This document shows, in pieces, positions 25,216-32,850 of a stretch of 64,000 nt of DNA. The translations under genes were made by a program, and so were the position numbers. The notes under the pieces were generated by a model. It saw only the letters and a program-made list of their open reading frames with translations, had not been told where the DNA came from and searched no databases. This stretch comes from Streptomyces sp. V3I8 (GTDB lineage: Bacteria; Actinomycetota; Actinomycetes; Streptomycetales; Streptomycetaceae). The stretch lies in the NCBI RefSeq assembly GCF_030817535.1, contig NZ_JAUSZL010000002.1, positions 6,014,001 through 6,078,000 of the forward strand, given 5' to 3'. Position 1 is the stretch's first letter. The number at the start of each line of letters is the position of its first letter.

Positions 25216-26001
25216 ATGTGGGCTCAAGAGATCGTGGCCGGCCGACCGGCTTGGCGGCACACCCCTTCCGGAGTGGTCTTCCGGGCTGTGCCTGGTGGGA
25301 CGTTCCGGATGGGCCTGTCCGACGCGGAACTGGACGCGGTTCGTGCCGTTGAGCGGGCCGACGGCGCCGATGACGACCTTGAAGCGTTCTTCGCCGGTGC
25401 GGTCCAGGCCCGGCCTGTGCGGGAAGTGCGGGTCGAGCCGTTCCTGATAGCCCGGCATCTGCTCACGGTGACGCAAGTACGGCACTGGCTGCCTGAGTAC
25501 GAGGACAGCTTCGCCGACTCGGATTCGAGCACGGCCCGGCTCGAGGACGACTTGGACGACCTGCTTGGGACGTTGCCCTTCCGACTGTCCAGCGAGGCGG
25601 AGTGGGAGTACGCGGCCCGGGCGGGTACAACCACTCTGACCTTCCGAGGGGAGGGGAGGCCGGACGAGGACCAGGTGCTCGACTACTTCGCTGATGAAGA
25701 AAGCACTGCCGTGGCTGAGAAGGCCTTCGGGCTGGCGGCGATGGGGTCGGCCAACGAAATCTGCGCCGACGTATGGATCCCGCATTTCAAGGACGCGCCG
25801 GTGAATGCGCGCCCTCGCACCGGGGACGGACCGCGGGTGGTGCGCGGAGGAGCCGGCGACCTCTCTCCGTGGCAGGGCTGCGACGAGTGGCTGCTGTTGC
25901 TCTCCGCCACCCGCTACGAGTTCCAGGACTTCACCGCGGTCCGGCCGGTCGCTCCCGTGCCAACCAGTCAGGGACATGCCGGGCACGGAGACAACACCTA
26001 G
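25216..26001 (+). CDS. FGE-sulfatase (SUMF1-like) domain protein, noncanonical active site
   Basis: 261 residues. The start SGVVFRAVPGGTFRMG, the middle LPFRLSSEAEWEYAARAGT and GPRVVRGGAGDLSPW match the formylglycine-generating enzyme / EgtB-like fold. The two Cys that bind copper and activate oxygen in true FGE (R-G-G-S...C....C) are absent; only one Cys (WQGCDEW) is near. So a sulfatase-activating role is unlikely; a binding or different oxidase role is possible. ATG 25216 lies 10 bases after the IS target repeat and has no ribosome site upstream, so the insertion has probably removed the original leader, or translation is leaderless. Confidence 0.8.
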   Translation: MWAQEIVAGRPAWRHTPSGVVFRAVPGGTFRMGLSDAELDAVRAVERADGADDDLEAFFAGAVQARPVREVRVEPFLIARHLLTVTQVRHWLPEYEDSFADSDSSTARLEDDLDDLLGTLPFRLSSEAEWEYAARAGTTTLTFRGEGRPDEDQVLDYFADEESTAVAEKAFGLAAMGSANEICADVWIPHFKDAPVNARPRTGDGPRVVRGGAGDLSPWQGCDEWLLLLSATRYEFQDFTAVRPVAPVPTSQGHAGHGDNT

Positions 26002-26036
26002 ACAAGACGCGCGCCCTGGGAGTTCTGGCACAGCGA

Positions 26037-26076
26037 CAGGCCCCCTGCCGACGGAAGAACCGCGGACAGGGGCCTG
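26037..26076 (-). terminator. Terminator left behind with a stranded gene 3' end
   Basis: Arms CAGGCCCCCTG (26037-26047) and CAGGGGCCTG (26067-26076) around a 19-base loop. It sits just after (in minus direction) the stop codon at 26088 of a gene fragment and also between the convergent FGE-like gene and that fragment. Confidence 0.6.
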
Positions 26077-26087
26077 CGGACGCGGGC

Positions 26088-26132
26088 TTACTTCTTCTTG
26101 CCCTGGGTCTTGCCGGGGATATCGGTGAGCCG
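26088..26132 (-). pseudogene. Possible 3' end of a lost gene (ends GKTQGKKK)
   Basis: The last 14 codons before TAA 26088, RLTDIPGKTQGKKK, use G/C at nearly every third position and are followed by a terminator. Upstream (from about 26135) the frame continues without codon bias through A/T-richer DNA. This looks like a core gene whose body was lost or displaced when accessory DNA entered, or the 3' end kept as an attachment site. The parent gene is not recognised. Confidence 0.35.
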
Positions 26133-26242
26133 GTTTTTTGCCGGTCCGGGGCGGTGGACTCGCGCGTCTGGTGGTCGCCGTTGGTCGTCATTGGCCACTG
26201 TTGAGCAGCCTCGGACGGCCCAGGGACGGCCCAGGATCCCGC

Positions 26243-26737
26243 TCATCGGCCCGCCTCGGAGGCGGTGCCGTTGGCTGATGTGGCTTTCTGGTGTGACCGC
26301 ATTGCGGTTCGCAGAGCTTCGAGTTCGGTTCGGGGGAACGGCCGGCCCCATTTAGACTCGTAGGCTTCTTCGCCCTGCTTGTAGTCGATTCGGTCGAAGG
26401 CCCGGACGGCTGACCGTGCGAGTGCCGTAACGGTGTGGCGGCCTGACCAGAGAACTACCCCTGAGCTGTCCGGAGCTTGGGCGTCGTCAGCCAGGACCAG
26501 GCGGATATTGACCACGGATCCGTCTCTGCGGAAGAACCACCGGTAGACCTGTGGTTCTCCCTCCGACTCGGCGCGTGTGTCCTCGTCACCGAGGACGAGC
26601 CGGGCAACGGCGTAAAGAAACGCCTCGGGCGCGTCAGTGATGTAGGAAGCAATGGCCTCTGCCTCACCATGATCATCAGCCACTTTGACGCTCGCCCAGC
26701 CGTGACTGCCCAATGTCCATGTGATCGCTAGAGACAA
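26243..26737 (-). CDS. Conserved hypothetical protein of Streptomyces accessory regions
   Basis: 164 residues if TTG 26737 is used (GGGGGAG just upstream); ATG 26785 would add 16 residues. The sequence ITWTLGSHGWASVKVADD, VYRWFFRRDGSVVNIRL and KWGRPFPRTELEALRTA resembles a family seen widely in streptomycetes with no assigned function. It is soluble, acidic, and without Cys. Neighbours (an IS, an FGE-like protein, a tRNA) suggest an accessory stretch. Codon bias is weaker than in the core genes. Confidence 0.65.
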   Translation of the reverse strand: MSLAITWTLGSHGWASVKVADDHGEAEAIASYITDAPEAFLYAVARLVLGDEDTRAESEGEPQVYRWFFRRDGSVVNIRLVLADDAQAPDSSGVVLWSGRHTVTALARSAVRAFDRIDYKQGEEAYESKWGRPFPRTELEALRTAMRSHQKATSANGTASEAGR

Positions 26738-26937
26738 AATCTCCCCCTCTTCCGGGGGGCCTTGGGGCAAGGCCCGAGTGCGCATGACTGCCGGTGCTCC
26801 GGTGGTGATCGATGCGTCTGGACTGTTCCTCGTCGGTTACCGGAAGGCCTGGTTCTTCCCGTTCCCGGATGAGTAATCTTCCGTCGTCTGCCTGCGCCGA
26901 ACGGTGATCAGGGGGCGGGGAGGGCGAGGTGGGGTCT

Positions 26938-27246
26938 ATGGACGCGCTCAAACGTGCTGTCCTGAGGTTTGAGCGGACGCTTGGTAGTGGTCAACCTCCA
27001 TCGCGGTTCGAGCTATGGGCGATCCGGCATCCGCTGGTATGCGCCATGGGCGTCGCAATGCTTGTCGGGATGTCAGTTGGCTGGGCCCTTTCGGCTTTCA
27101 CTGATCCGACCTACCGCCTTGACTCCGCCCTCCTAGGGTTGGGCATAGGGACGTTCATATGGCTCTGCTTGCGCATCCAGCGATGGGTCAATGCGCAGAA
27201 CGCCCCCGCTGGTTATGACACGCCCCCTCGCGTTCCGGGCTCCTGA
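26938..27246 (+). CDS. Small two-helix membrane protein
   Basis: 102 residues from ATG 26938, with GAGGTGGGG just upstream. Two hydrophobic segments, HPLVCAMGVAMLVGMSVGWAL and ALLGLGIGTFIWLCLRI, are separated by a short polar loop (SAFTDPTYRLD). The N-terminus is amphipathic and basic (DALKRAVLRFERTLG). No family is recognised. Codon usage is less biased than in core genes. It is followed by more than 500 bases without a firm gene. Confidence 0.55.
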   Translation: MDALKRAVLRFERTLGSGQPPSRFELWAIRHPLVCAMGVAMLVGMSVGWALSAFTDPTYRLDSALLGLGIGTFIWLCLRIQRWVNAQNAPAGYDTPPRVPGS

Positions 27247-27767
27247 CTGCACCTCAGCCCACCACTCTCCTCAGCTCCCATCCCGTCCGCCGTCGACCCA
27301 CGCCCGCTCGGCTCTGCCTGGTCGGCGGTGGTCGGGGTGGGAGCACCCCGCGCACGCCCCACTCGGCCGGCACTCGCGAACGGCGCCCCCTCCATCCCGG
27401 AGTCGGAGCGCCCCCGCCGGAGGCACGTCTGTAACTGCGGCTGCGTTCGTGCGGTGATCGCCACTCATCAGACCGGCTATCTACCCGTGGGCGCGCGCCC
27501 ACGCCGTGCGCGGGACTTGATGGAGTAGGGAAAGTTCTACCGCGCTTCCTGATTGGATTTGGTCATCAGTGTTGGGCAACCTGCTCGTAGGAGTAGGTGC
27601 AGGGCTACGCCTGTTGTGTGGGTCGTGTTGGTTGTGGGCGCTTTGTCGGTTGTCGTGATCACGAGGTCGCCGACTGTGTTGATGGGTAGATCAGGAGAGT
27701 GGAGCGTTCCCGCGGGATTCTTCTGGCGCGTGAGTGGCATCGTGGTGAGAAGGCGGTGGGAATGATC
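27247..27767. other. Non-coding or unassigned stretch before tRNA-Val
   Basis: Short ORFs on both strands lack codon bias. One plus-strand frame of 70 codons (27553-27765) has a hydrophobic core VVWVVLVVGALSVVVITR and ends three bases before the tRNA terminator hairpin, but uses many rare third-position A/T codons. I do not call it a gene. The drop in G+C supports accessory DNA. Confidence 0.4.
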
Positions 27768-27809
27768 AAGGCCCAGGCGTCCGGATGTGTGCCGGTCGGC
27801 CTGGGCCTT
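27768..27809 (-). terminator. Terminator of the tRNA-Val gene
   Basis: Perfect 11-bp arms AAGGCCCAGGC (27768-27778) and GCCTGGGCCTT (27799-27809) around a 20-base loop, 16 bases beyond the encoded CCA in the direction of transcription. Confidence 0.75.
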
Positions 27810-27825
27810 TGTCGTGTCCTGGGGC

Positions 27826-27900
27826 TGGTGGGCGCGGACGGTTTCGAACCGCCGACATCCGCCTTGTAAGGGCGGCGCTCTACCCCTGAGCTACGCGCCC
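27826..27900 (-). tRNA. tRNA-Val (anticodon UAC), CCA encoded
   Basis: Read on the minus strand from 27900: acceptor GGGCGCG pairs with CGCGCCC near the 3' end, the D arm is GCTC-AGGGGTA-GAGC, the anticodon stem CCGCC/GGCGG encloses the loop CTTACAA with anticodon TAC, and the T arm contains GGTTCGAAACC. Discriminator A and genomic CCA follow at 27829-27826. It decodes GUA, a rare codon in this genome. tRNA 3' ends are common integration sites, and the accessory stretch lies just on its 3' side. Confidence 0.95.
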
Positions 27901-28107
27901 GGGACGAGTCGACAGCCTACATTGCCCGGGGCGGTGCCCCGCAAACCCGTTCCCGGTGATCGGCGGGGGTGTGGGGATGCGGGGGTTTACCCCACCCCGT
28001 ATCCGGGAGTGGTCCGGATCCCCCTGCGGAGGTCTGATCCGTACGGTCGAGGTGTGTCCCCGGCGCAGCGTGGAGCCGTGGGCCTTCGAATCTGGGGGAG
28101 TGTCGTC

Positions 28108-28893
28108 ATGAGTGGTTTTCAGGGGCAGCGGCTGGAGCGGAGGCGGCGGAGGGCTTTCGGGTTCTTCGGGGTCGGGGTTGTCACCGTGGGGGTGCTTGTC
28201 AGTGGGTGTGCCAGTGCGGATGAGGACACCTCGCCCGAGAAGCGGTCCTTCGCGTTCAGTGGGAAGACGCTGACCGTCGACTCCGACGACTCGGCGCTCG
28301 AACTGGTCGTGGGGGACGTGGACGAGGTCCAGGTCACCCGGTGGTTCAAGGCGCATGTGACGATCGGCAAGGATCCGAAGACGACCTGGAGCATGGAGGG
28401 GGACACCCTGAAACTGCGGGTGACCTGCTCCGGGGTCGTCGCCGACTGTTCGGCCAAGCATCGGATCGTCGTGCCGCGTGGCGTGGCCCTCGCCGTGAAG
28501 GACCAGGACGGGAGCGTGCGGGCCACCGGTTTCAAGGAGGGGCTCGACATCCGGGCCAGTGACGGTTCCGTACGTGTCCAGGATGTCTCCGGGGCCCTGA
28601 CCCTGCGTACCGCCGACGGCTCCGTGCACGCGAGCGGTATCGAGTCCCGGCAGGTCGACGTGAAGACCGAGGACGGTTCGGCCCGGCTCGAATTCGCGTC
28701 CGTTCCGGACCGGGTCTCGGCGCACGGGCAGGACGGCTCGCTCACCATCGGGCTGCCGGACGCCAGCTACCGGGTGACCACCGGCGCCCAGGACGGCTCC
28801 GTGGATGTGTCGGTGCCCCGCGACGAGGGCAGCTCACATGTGGTGTCCGCCCACACCCAGGACGGGAAAGTCACGGTGCGTACCGCGAACTAA
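28108..28893 (+). CDS. Lipoprotein with DUF4097 beta-repeat domain
   Basis: 261 residues from ATG 28108 (GGGGGAG seven bases upstream). The signal sequence has an Arg-rich n-region (QRLERRRRRAF), a hydrophobic core and the lipobox LVSGCAS, so the mature protein starts at Cys about 36 and is membrane tethered outside the cell. The rest is a DUF4097 right-handed beta-solenoid with repeating DGSVRATGF, SDGSVRVQDV, DGSVHASGI and EDGSARLEF turns. Such domains are thought to be scaffolds or adhesin-like; none is enzymatic. The gene stands alone 82 bases before the next. Confidence 0.9.
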   Translation: MSGFQGQRLERRRRRAFGFFGVGVVTVGVLVSGCASADEDTSPEKRSFAFSGKTLTVDSDDSALELVVGDVDEVQVTRWFKAHVTIGKDPKTTWSMEGDTLKLRVTCSGVVADCSAKHRIVVPRGVALAVKDQDGSVRATGFKEGLDIRASDGSVRVQDVSGALTLRTADGSVHASGIESRQVDVKTEDGSARLEFASVPDRVSAHGQDGSLTIGLPDASYRVTTGAQDGSVDVSVPRDEGSSHVVSAHTQDGKVTVRTAN

Positions 28894-28975
28894 CCGGCCC
28901 GTGTGTTCGTCCTACCTGGTGGGAGAATGAGACGGGACCACCGGGGCGGGACGGATCACAGCACGGGAGAGGGAC

Positions 28976-30370
28976 GTGACGGCGACACCTTCGCAGCCGT
29001 ACACACCGGTTGTGCCATGTGCGCAGCATGCATCTCATGCGCCTCGCCGTGCCGGTCGTGATCTGCTGGGGCTCGTCCTGCTGCCGCTCCCGTTGCTCGC
29101 GCTCGCCCTCCCCGCCGCCTTCGCCGGCGGCGGCACCCGGCGGTGGTTCGGCGGGCGTTCCGAGAGCCAGCGGGCCGAGGCGCAGGCCGCGAAGGACGCC
29201 GCGGCGGCCGCGTTCTACGAACTCGACACGGCGCAGCGCGATCTGCGTATCTCGATCGAGACCATCACCGCGGTCGACGACTCCCCGGCCGCCCGCCGCG
29301 CGGTCGCCGACTTCGAGGCGCTCGGCCGCCGTATCGACGAGGTCAGCCGCATCTACATCAGCGCGGTCGACGCCCACGACCTCGACCGCGACGACCTGGA
29401 AGCCTCCGTCGCCGCCCACGCGCGCACGGAGCTGACCAGGGCGAAGGACGAGCTGACCCGCGTCAAGCAGGAGCTCGACCGGTTCGAACAGGGGCTCGGC
29501 CCGCTCCTCGGCAAGGCCGAGACCCAGCTCGCCCGGCTCGCCCCCGCCGTCGAGCGCGCCCGCCAGTCCCTGCTCGCCGCGTCGAACGCCCTGGACGCCG
29601 TACGGGGATCGGGGCTCAAGGCCGACGACCTGGCCGCGCGCCTCGCCGCGCTCGCCCCCGAGCTGACCAAGCTGAACCAGGGCGCCGGGCAGCACGGTGT
29701 GCCGGAGACCCTGGAGCGGGCCGACCGGGTCGCCCGGGACGCCGGGGCCGTGCGCGCGGAGGCCGAGCGGCTGCCGGAGCGGGCCACCGAGATCGACCGG
29801 CGCCTCGTCTCGCTGCGTACGCGCGCGCAGGCGCTCACCACCCGCGCGGAGCAGGTGGACCCGATACTCAGCGAATTGCGGCGGCGCTTCGTGGCCGCGT
29901 GCTGGCAGGACCTCCAGCACGTGCCCGACCAGGCCGCCGAAGCCGTCCGGCAGGCCGAGCGGAAGCTGGCGGAGGCGCGGACCGCCCGCGAGGAGCAGCG
30001 CTGGGCGGACGCGACCGCGCTGCTGTCCACCGTGCGCGCGCTGCTGAACACCACCGACGAGGCGGTGTCCGCGGCCGGTGACCGGCTGCGCCGGCTGAAC
30101 GAGGTGTCGAAGGACCCCGAGCGGGAGATCGAGCGCACGCGGTTCGCCATCCGGGACGCGCAGCGCCTCGCCATGGCCGGCCGCAACACCCCGGACCCCC
30201 GCCAGGCGCGTCCCCTCGACGATTCGGTGGCCCGCCTGGAGCGCGCGATCGGCACGCTGGAGGGACGGCACCCGGACTACTGGCACTTCCTGACCGAGCT
30301 GGAGGCCGTCCGGGGCACCGTCAGCGGCGTGGTCGCGCAGATCCGGGAGGAGCGGGGGGCCGGGGCCTAG
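28976..30370 (+). CDS. Membrane-anchored long coiled-coil protein
   Basis: 464 residues from GTG 28976 with GAGAGG four bases upstream. A hydrophobic stretch (LLGLVLLPLPLLALALPAAFAGGG, about 29-53) follows a short polar lead and acts as an anchor. The rest is almost entirely helical and charged, with heptad patterns (SESQRAEAQAAKDAAAAAFYE, LTRAKDELTRVKQELDRFEQ, PLLGKAETQLARL, AEAVRQAERKLAEAR). It lacks enzymatic motifs. It resembles actinobacterial PspA-like or septal coiled-coil proteins only in architecture, so no function is given. Confidence 0.8.
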   Translation: MTATPSQPYTPVVPCAQHASHAPRRAGRDLLGLVLLPLPLLALALPAAFAGGGTRRWFGGRSESQRAEAQAAKDAAAAAFYELDTAQRDLRISIETITAVDDSPAARRAVADFEALGRRIDEVSRIYISAVDAHDLDRDDLEASVAAHARTELTRAKDELTRVKQELDRFEQGLGPLLGKAETQLARLAPAVERARQSLLAASNALDAVRGSGLKADDLAARLAALAPELTKLNQGAGQHGVPETLERADRVARDAGAVRAEAERLPERATEIDRRLVSLRTRAQALTTRAEQVDPILSELRRRFVAACWQDLQHVPDQAAEAVRQAERKLAEARTAREEQRWADATALLSTVRALLNTTDEAVSAAGDRLRRLNEVSKDPEREIERTRFAIRDAQRLAMAGRNTPDPRQARPLDDSVARLERAIGTLEGRHPDYWHFLTELEAVRGTVSGVVAQIREERGAGA

Positions 30371-30479
30371 CCCTCTGGCCCTCTAGCCCCCTGGCCCTCG
30401 GTCGGGGCCGACCACGGGCCGGTTGCGGGGCAGTTACGGGGCAGGGCTCAGTCGCGAGCCGAGTGGTCCTGCGGCCTCA

Positions 30480-31112
30480 TCAAGCCCTGGGCTCCGGATC
30501 TGGGTCCGGGTCCGGGTCCGGGTCCAGGGCTTGGTTCGGTCCCAAGGCGGGGTCCGATTTCGGCTTCGACTCCAGGTCCGGCTCCGATTCTGACCCCGGG
30601 CTCGGGTTCGGCTCCGGCTTCGATTCCGGGGCCGGGTTCAGGTCCGGCTCCGGGCTCGGATCCGGGTCCGGGTCCGGCTCCGGGCTCGGATCCAGGTCCG
30701 GGTCCGGGTCCGGCTCCGGGGCCGGTCCCGGTTCCAGGTCCGGGACCTGCCCCGGGACCGGCTCTGGGACCCGCTCCGGCTCCGGGACCCGCTCCCGTAC
30801 GTGCTTCAGCGTCATCCGTGCGTCCACCTTCTCCGGGGCCGTCACCTCCGACCAGAAGCGGTGGCAGGTCACGAAGACCGCCAGTTCGCGTTCGCGCTCC
30901 CGGAGCTTCTCCACCTCGGCCTGTTCGTCGGATGTCCAGCCGGGGGAGGCGGGGCGTTCGACCTTGCGCCAGCCGTGGTCGTCGCTGAAGCCGTCCAGGG
31001 GTTCGACCGACCAGGGAAGCCGCTTCAGCAGGGCCAGCAGTTCGGCCCGGACCTGGTGCAACTCCTCCTGACCGGACAGGAGATCGCTCGGGAAGTCATA
31101 GGTCGCAGCCAC
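30480..31112 (-). CDS. Hypothetical protein with Asp/Glu-Pro repeat tail
   Basis: 210 residues. The first about 105 form a compact conserved part: YDFPSDLLSGQEELHQVRAELLALLKRLPWS, then FVTCHRFWSEVTAPEKVDARMTLKHV, without known motifs. The remaining about 100 residues are a degenerate repeat of (D/E)P dipeptides (PEPDPDPDLDPSPEPDPDPD and similar), encoded by GGGTCC/GGCTCC-like hexamers that are prone to slippage. The tail is acidic and must be unstructured. Proteins of this N-terminal kind are found across Streptomyces; the tail length probably varies between strains. Function unknown. Confidence 0.75.
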   Translation of the reverse strand: MAATYDFPSDLLSGQEELHQVRAELLALLKRLPWSVEPLDGFSDDHGWRKVERPASPGWTSDEQAEVEKLRERERELAVFVTCHRFWSEVTAPEKVDARMTLKHVRERVPEPERVPEPVPGQVPDLEPGPAPEPDPDPDLDPSPEPDPDPDPSPEPDLNPAPESKPEPNPSPGSESEPDLESKPKSDPALGPNQALDPDPDPDPDPEPRA

Positions 31113-31224
31113 GCGGTAATGGTACGCCTGTTCGATTTTATGATGCGAGTTCCTTCTGGGACTTCACTCGAACTGGGACTTCATCCGAACTCGCGTTGTC
31201 AGTGCCGCGCGCGAGACTGGGCGC

Positions 31225-31554
31225 ATGTGCCGCAGCATCAAGACACTCCGACCGCCCGTCCTTCCCGAAGAGGCCACGGAGGACGACATCCGTGCCGCCG
31301 CTCTCCAGTACGTCCGCAAGGTCTCGGGCTTCCGCGCCCCCGCCGCCCACAACCGTGAGGTGTTCGACCGCGCGGTCGAAGCGGTGACGGCCGCCACGGC
31401 CGAACTGCTGGCCGGGCTGGAGGTCCGCGGGAAGTCTCAGACGCCCGCGCCCGTGCCCGGGTCCGGCGCGGTCACCGGTACGGGTACCCCCACAGGTACG
31501 GACACCGCCACCGGTGCGGACACCGCCACCGGCGAAGGGCGCCGCATCAGGTAG
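31225..31554 (+). CDS. DUF2277 family protein
   Basis: 109 residues. MCRSIKTLRPPVLPEEATEDDIRAAALQYVRKVSGFRAP and NREVFDRAVEAVTAAT are the full DUF2277 domain, found in many bacteria with the invariant MCR(N/S)I start; no function is known. After residue 72 the sequence becomes a Thr/Gly/Ala repeat (GTGTPTGTDTATGADTATGEG). That repeat lies in the 118 bases where this gene overlaps the 3' end of the convergent DedA gene. The conserved domain itself ends before the overlap. Confidence 0.85.
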   Translation: MCRSIKTLRPPVLPEEATEDDIRAAALQYVRKVSGFRAPAAHNREVFDRAVEAVTAATAELLAGLEVRGKSQTPAPVPGSGAVTGTGTPTGTDTATGADTATGEGRRIR

Positions 31555-32141
31555 GCCGCCCCCGCCCCCGCCCCGAACAGCGCCACCAGCGAGATGCCGG
31601 AGGCGAGCCAGGTCGCGCCCAGCCACTGGCCGCCGAAGTACCCGAGGCCGACGCTGTACGCGGCCCACGCGAGGCCCGCCAGGATCGACCAGGGCAGGAA
31701 ATCGCGGACCCGGCGGTGCGCGGCGCCCGCGCCAATCGAGACGACCGAGCGGCCGGCGGGCGCGAAGCGGGCGAGGACGACCAGGGCGCCGCCGCCGCGC
31801 GCGAGGGCCGCGCCGAGACGTTCCTGCGCGCCGCTCAGGCGGCGGGAGCGGGCGATGGCGCGGTCCAGCCGCTCGCCGCCGCGCCAGGCCAGCCGGTACG
31901 CCACCAGGTCGCCGAGGACCGACGCGGTCGCGGCCGAGAGGATCAGCGCGAGGATGTCCGGCACGTGCCGGGTGGCCGCTCCGGTGCCCGCCGCGGCCGC
32001 CGTCGCCGCCGTGATGACGAGGACGCCGCTCGGCAGCACCGGCAGGAAGACGTCGAACAGGACCGACAGCGCCACCACGGCGTAGATCCATTGGCTGTAG
32101 ATCCAAGGGGTGCCGGACAGCGACCCCACACTCTCAAGCAC
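31437..32141 (-). CDS. DedA-family membrane protein with Pro/Val tail
   Basis: 234 residues from GTG 32141, which follows GGGGAG at 5 bases; the frame is open further up but without a site. After a short lead (WIYSQWIYAVVALSVLFDVFLPVLPSG) come DedA motifs: LGDLVAYRLAWRGG, and LARFAPAGRSVVSIGAGAAHRRVRDF, where the usual GRxxPxxR is FAPAGR. This is a divergent member. The last about 30 residues (SPVAVSAPVAVSVPVGVPV) are a low-complexity tail, antisense to the DUF2277 tail. Likely a lipid carrier at the cytoplasmic membrane. Confidence 0.87.
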   Translation of the reverse strand: MLESVGSLSGTPWIYSQWIYAVVALSVLFDVFLPVLPSGVLVITAATAAAAGTGAATRHVPDILALILSAATASVLGDLVAYRLAWRGGERLDRAIARSRRLSGAQERLGAALARGGGALVVLARFAPAGRSVVSIGAGAAHRRVRDFLPWSILAGLAWAAYSVGLGYFGGQWLGATWLASGISLVALFGAGAGAAYLMRRPSPVAVSAPVAVSVPVGVPVPVTAPDPGTGAGV

Positions 32142-32314
32142 CGGAACTCCCCTGTGTCTCCCCCGTGAGCCCGATCGTGCCGTGTGCCGCGGTGTCGCGG
32201 GGGAGCGGCAGGAGCGGCCTGTGACAGCCATACAGCGTACGCGTCGGGTCCGGCAGGAGATCCACAGGGGGCTCGGGTGTTCGTCACGCCATGTTCACCC
32301 GCCTGCGCCACACG

Positions 32315-32767
32315 TCAGGCCGTGACGGGCTCCGACGGGCGGTTCCGCCCGGCCGGTGCGGAGGAACGGCCGGGGAGCAGCCGGTCGAGACCGAACGCGC
32401 CCGAGCCGGTGAAGACGAGCAGGAGCATCGACCAGCAGTACATGGCCGCGCTCTCGCCGTTGTTCTCGATCGGCCACAGGGCCTCGGGCTGGTGGACCTT
32501 GAAGTACGCGTAGGCCATGGCGCCCGAGGAGACGAACGCCGCGACGCGGGTGCCGAGGCCGAGCAGGACCAGGGTGCCGCCGACCAGCTCGATGGCGGCC
32601 GCGTACCAGTTCGGCCAGGCGCCGGTCTCCACGGTGGCGCCCTTGCCGTCCAGGCCGCCGAGGACGCCCAGGAGCGACGCGGCGCCGTGGCAGGCGAAGA
32701 GCAGGCCGATGACGATGCGGAACAGGCCGACGGCGTAGGGCTGGGCGCTGTTGAGGCGTCCGGTCAT
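32315..32767 (-). CDS. DoxX-family membrane protein
   Basis: 150 residues with four transmembrane helices: LFRIVIGLLFACHGAASLLG, AAAIELVGGTLVLLGLG, VAAFVSSGAMAYAYFKVH and CWSMLLLVFTGSGAFGLD. The early RI--GLLF--HG and the ELVGG motif are those of DoxX. Family members include small respiratory-type subunits and redox-associated membrane proteins. The C-terminal about 20 residues are polar. It is 83 bases from the large FAD protein gene on the same strand upstream; they may be co-transcribed. Confidence 0.9.
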   Translation of the reverse strand: MTGRLNSAQPYAVGLFRIVIGLLFACHGAASLLGVLGGLDGKGATVETGAWPNWYAAAIELVGGTLVLLGLGTRVAAFVSSGAMAYAYFKVHQPEALWPIENNGESAAMYCWSMLLLVFTGSGAFGLDRLLPGRSSAPAGRNRPSEPVTA

Positions 32768-32850
32768 GAGGGGGAGCTCCTTCGGTTTGAGTACGGTCCC
32801 GGGGGGACCGGTGGGGGCGTAACCGAGTGAGTGCTCTACGTTAGGTGTGC

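Noticed and set aside
27553..27765. 70-codon ORF with a hydrophobic core before tRNA-Val
   Set aside because: Third positions are not G/C-biased and no good ribosome site; left as unassigned.
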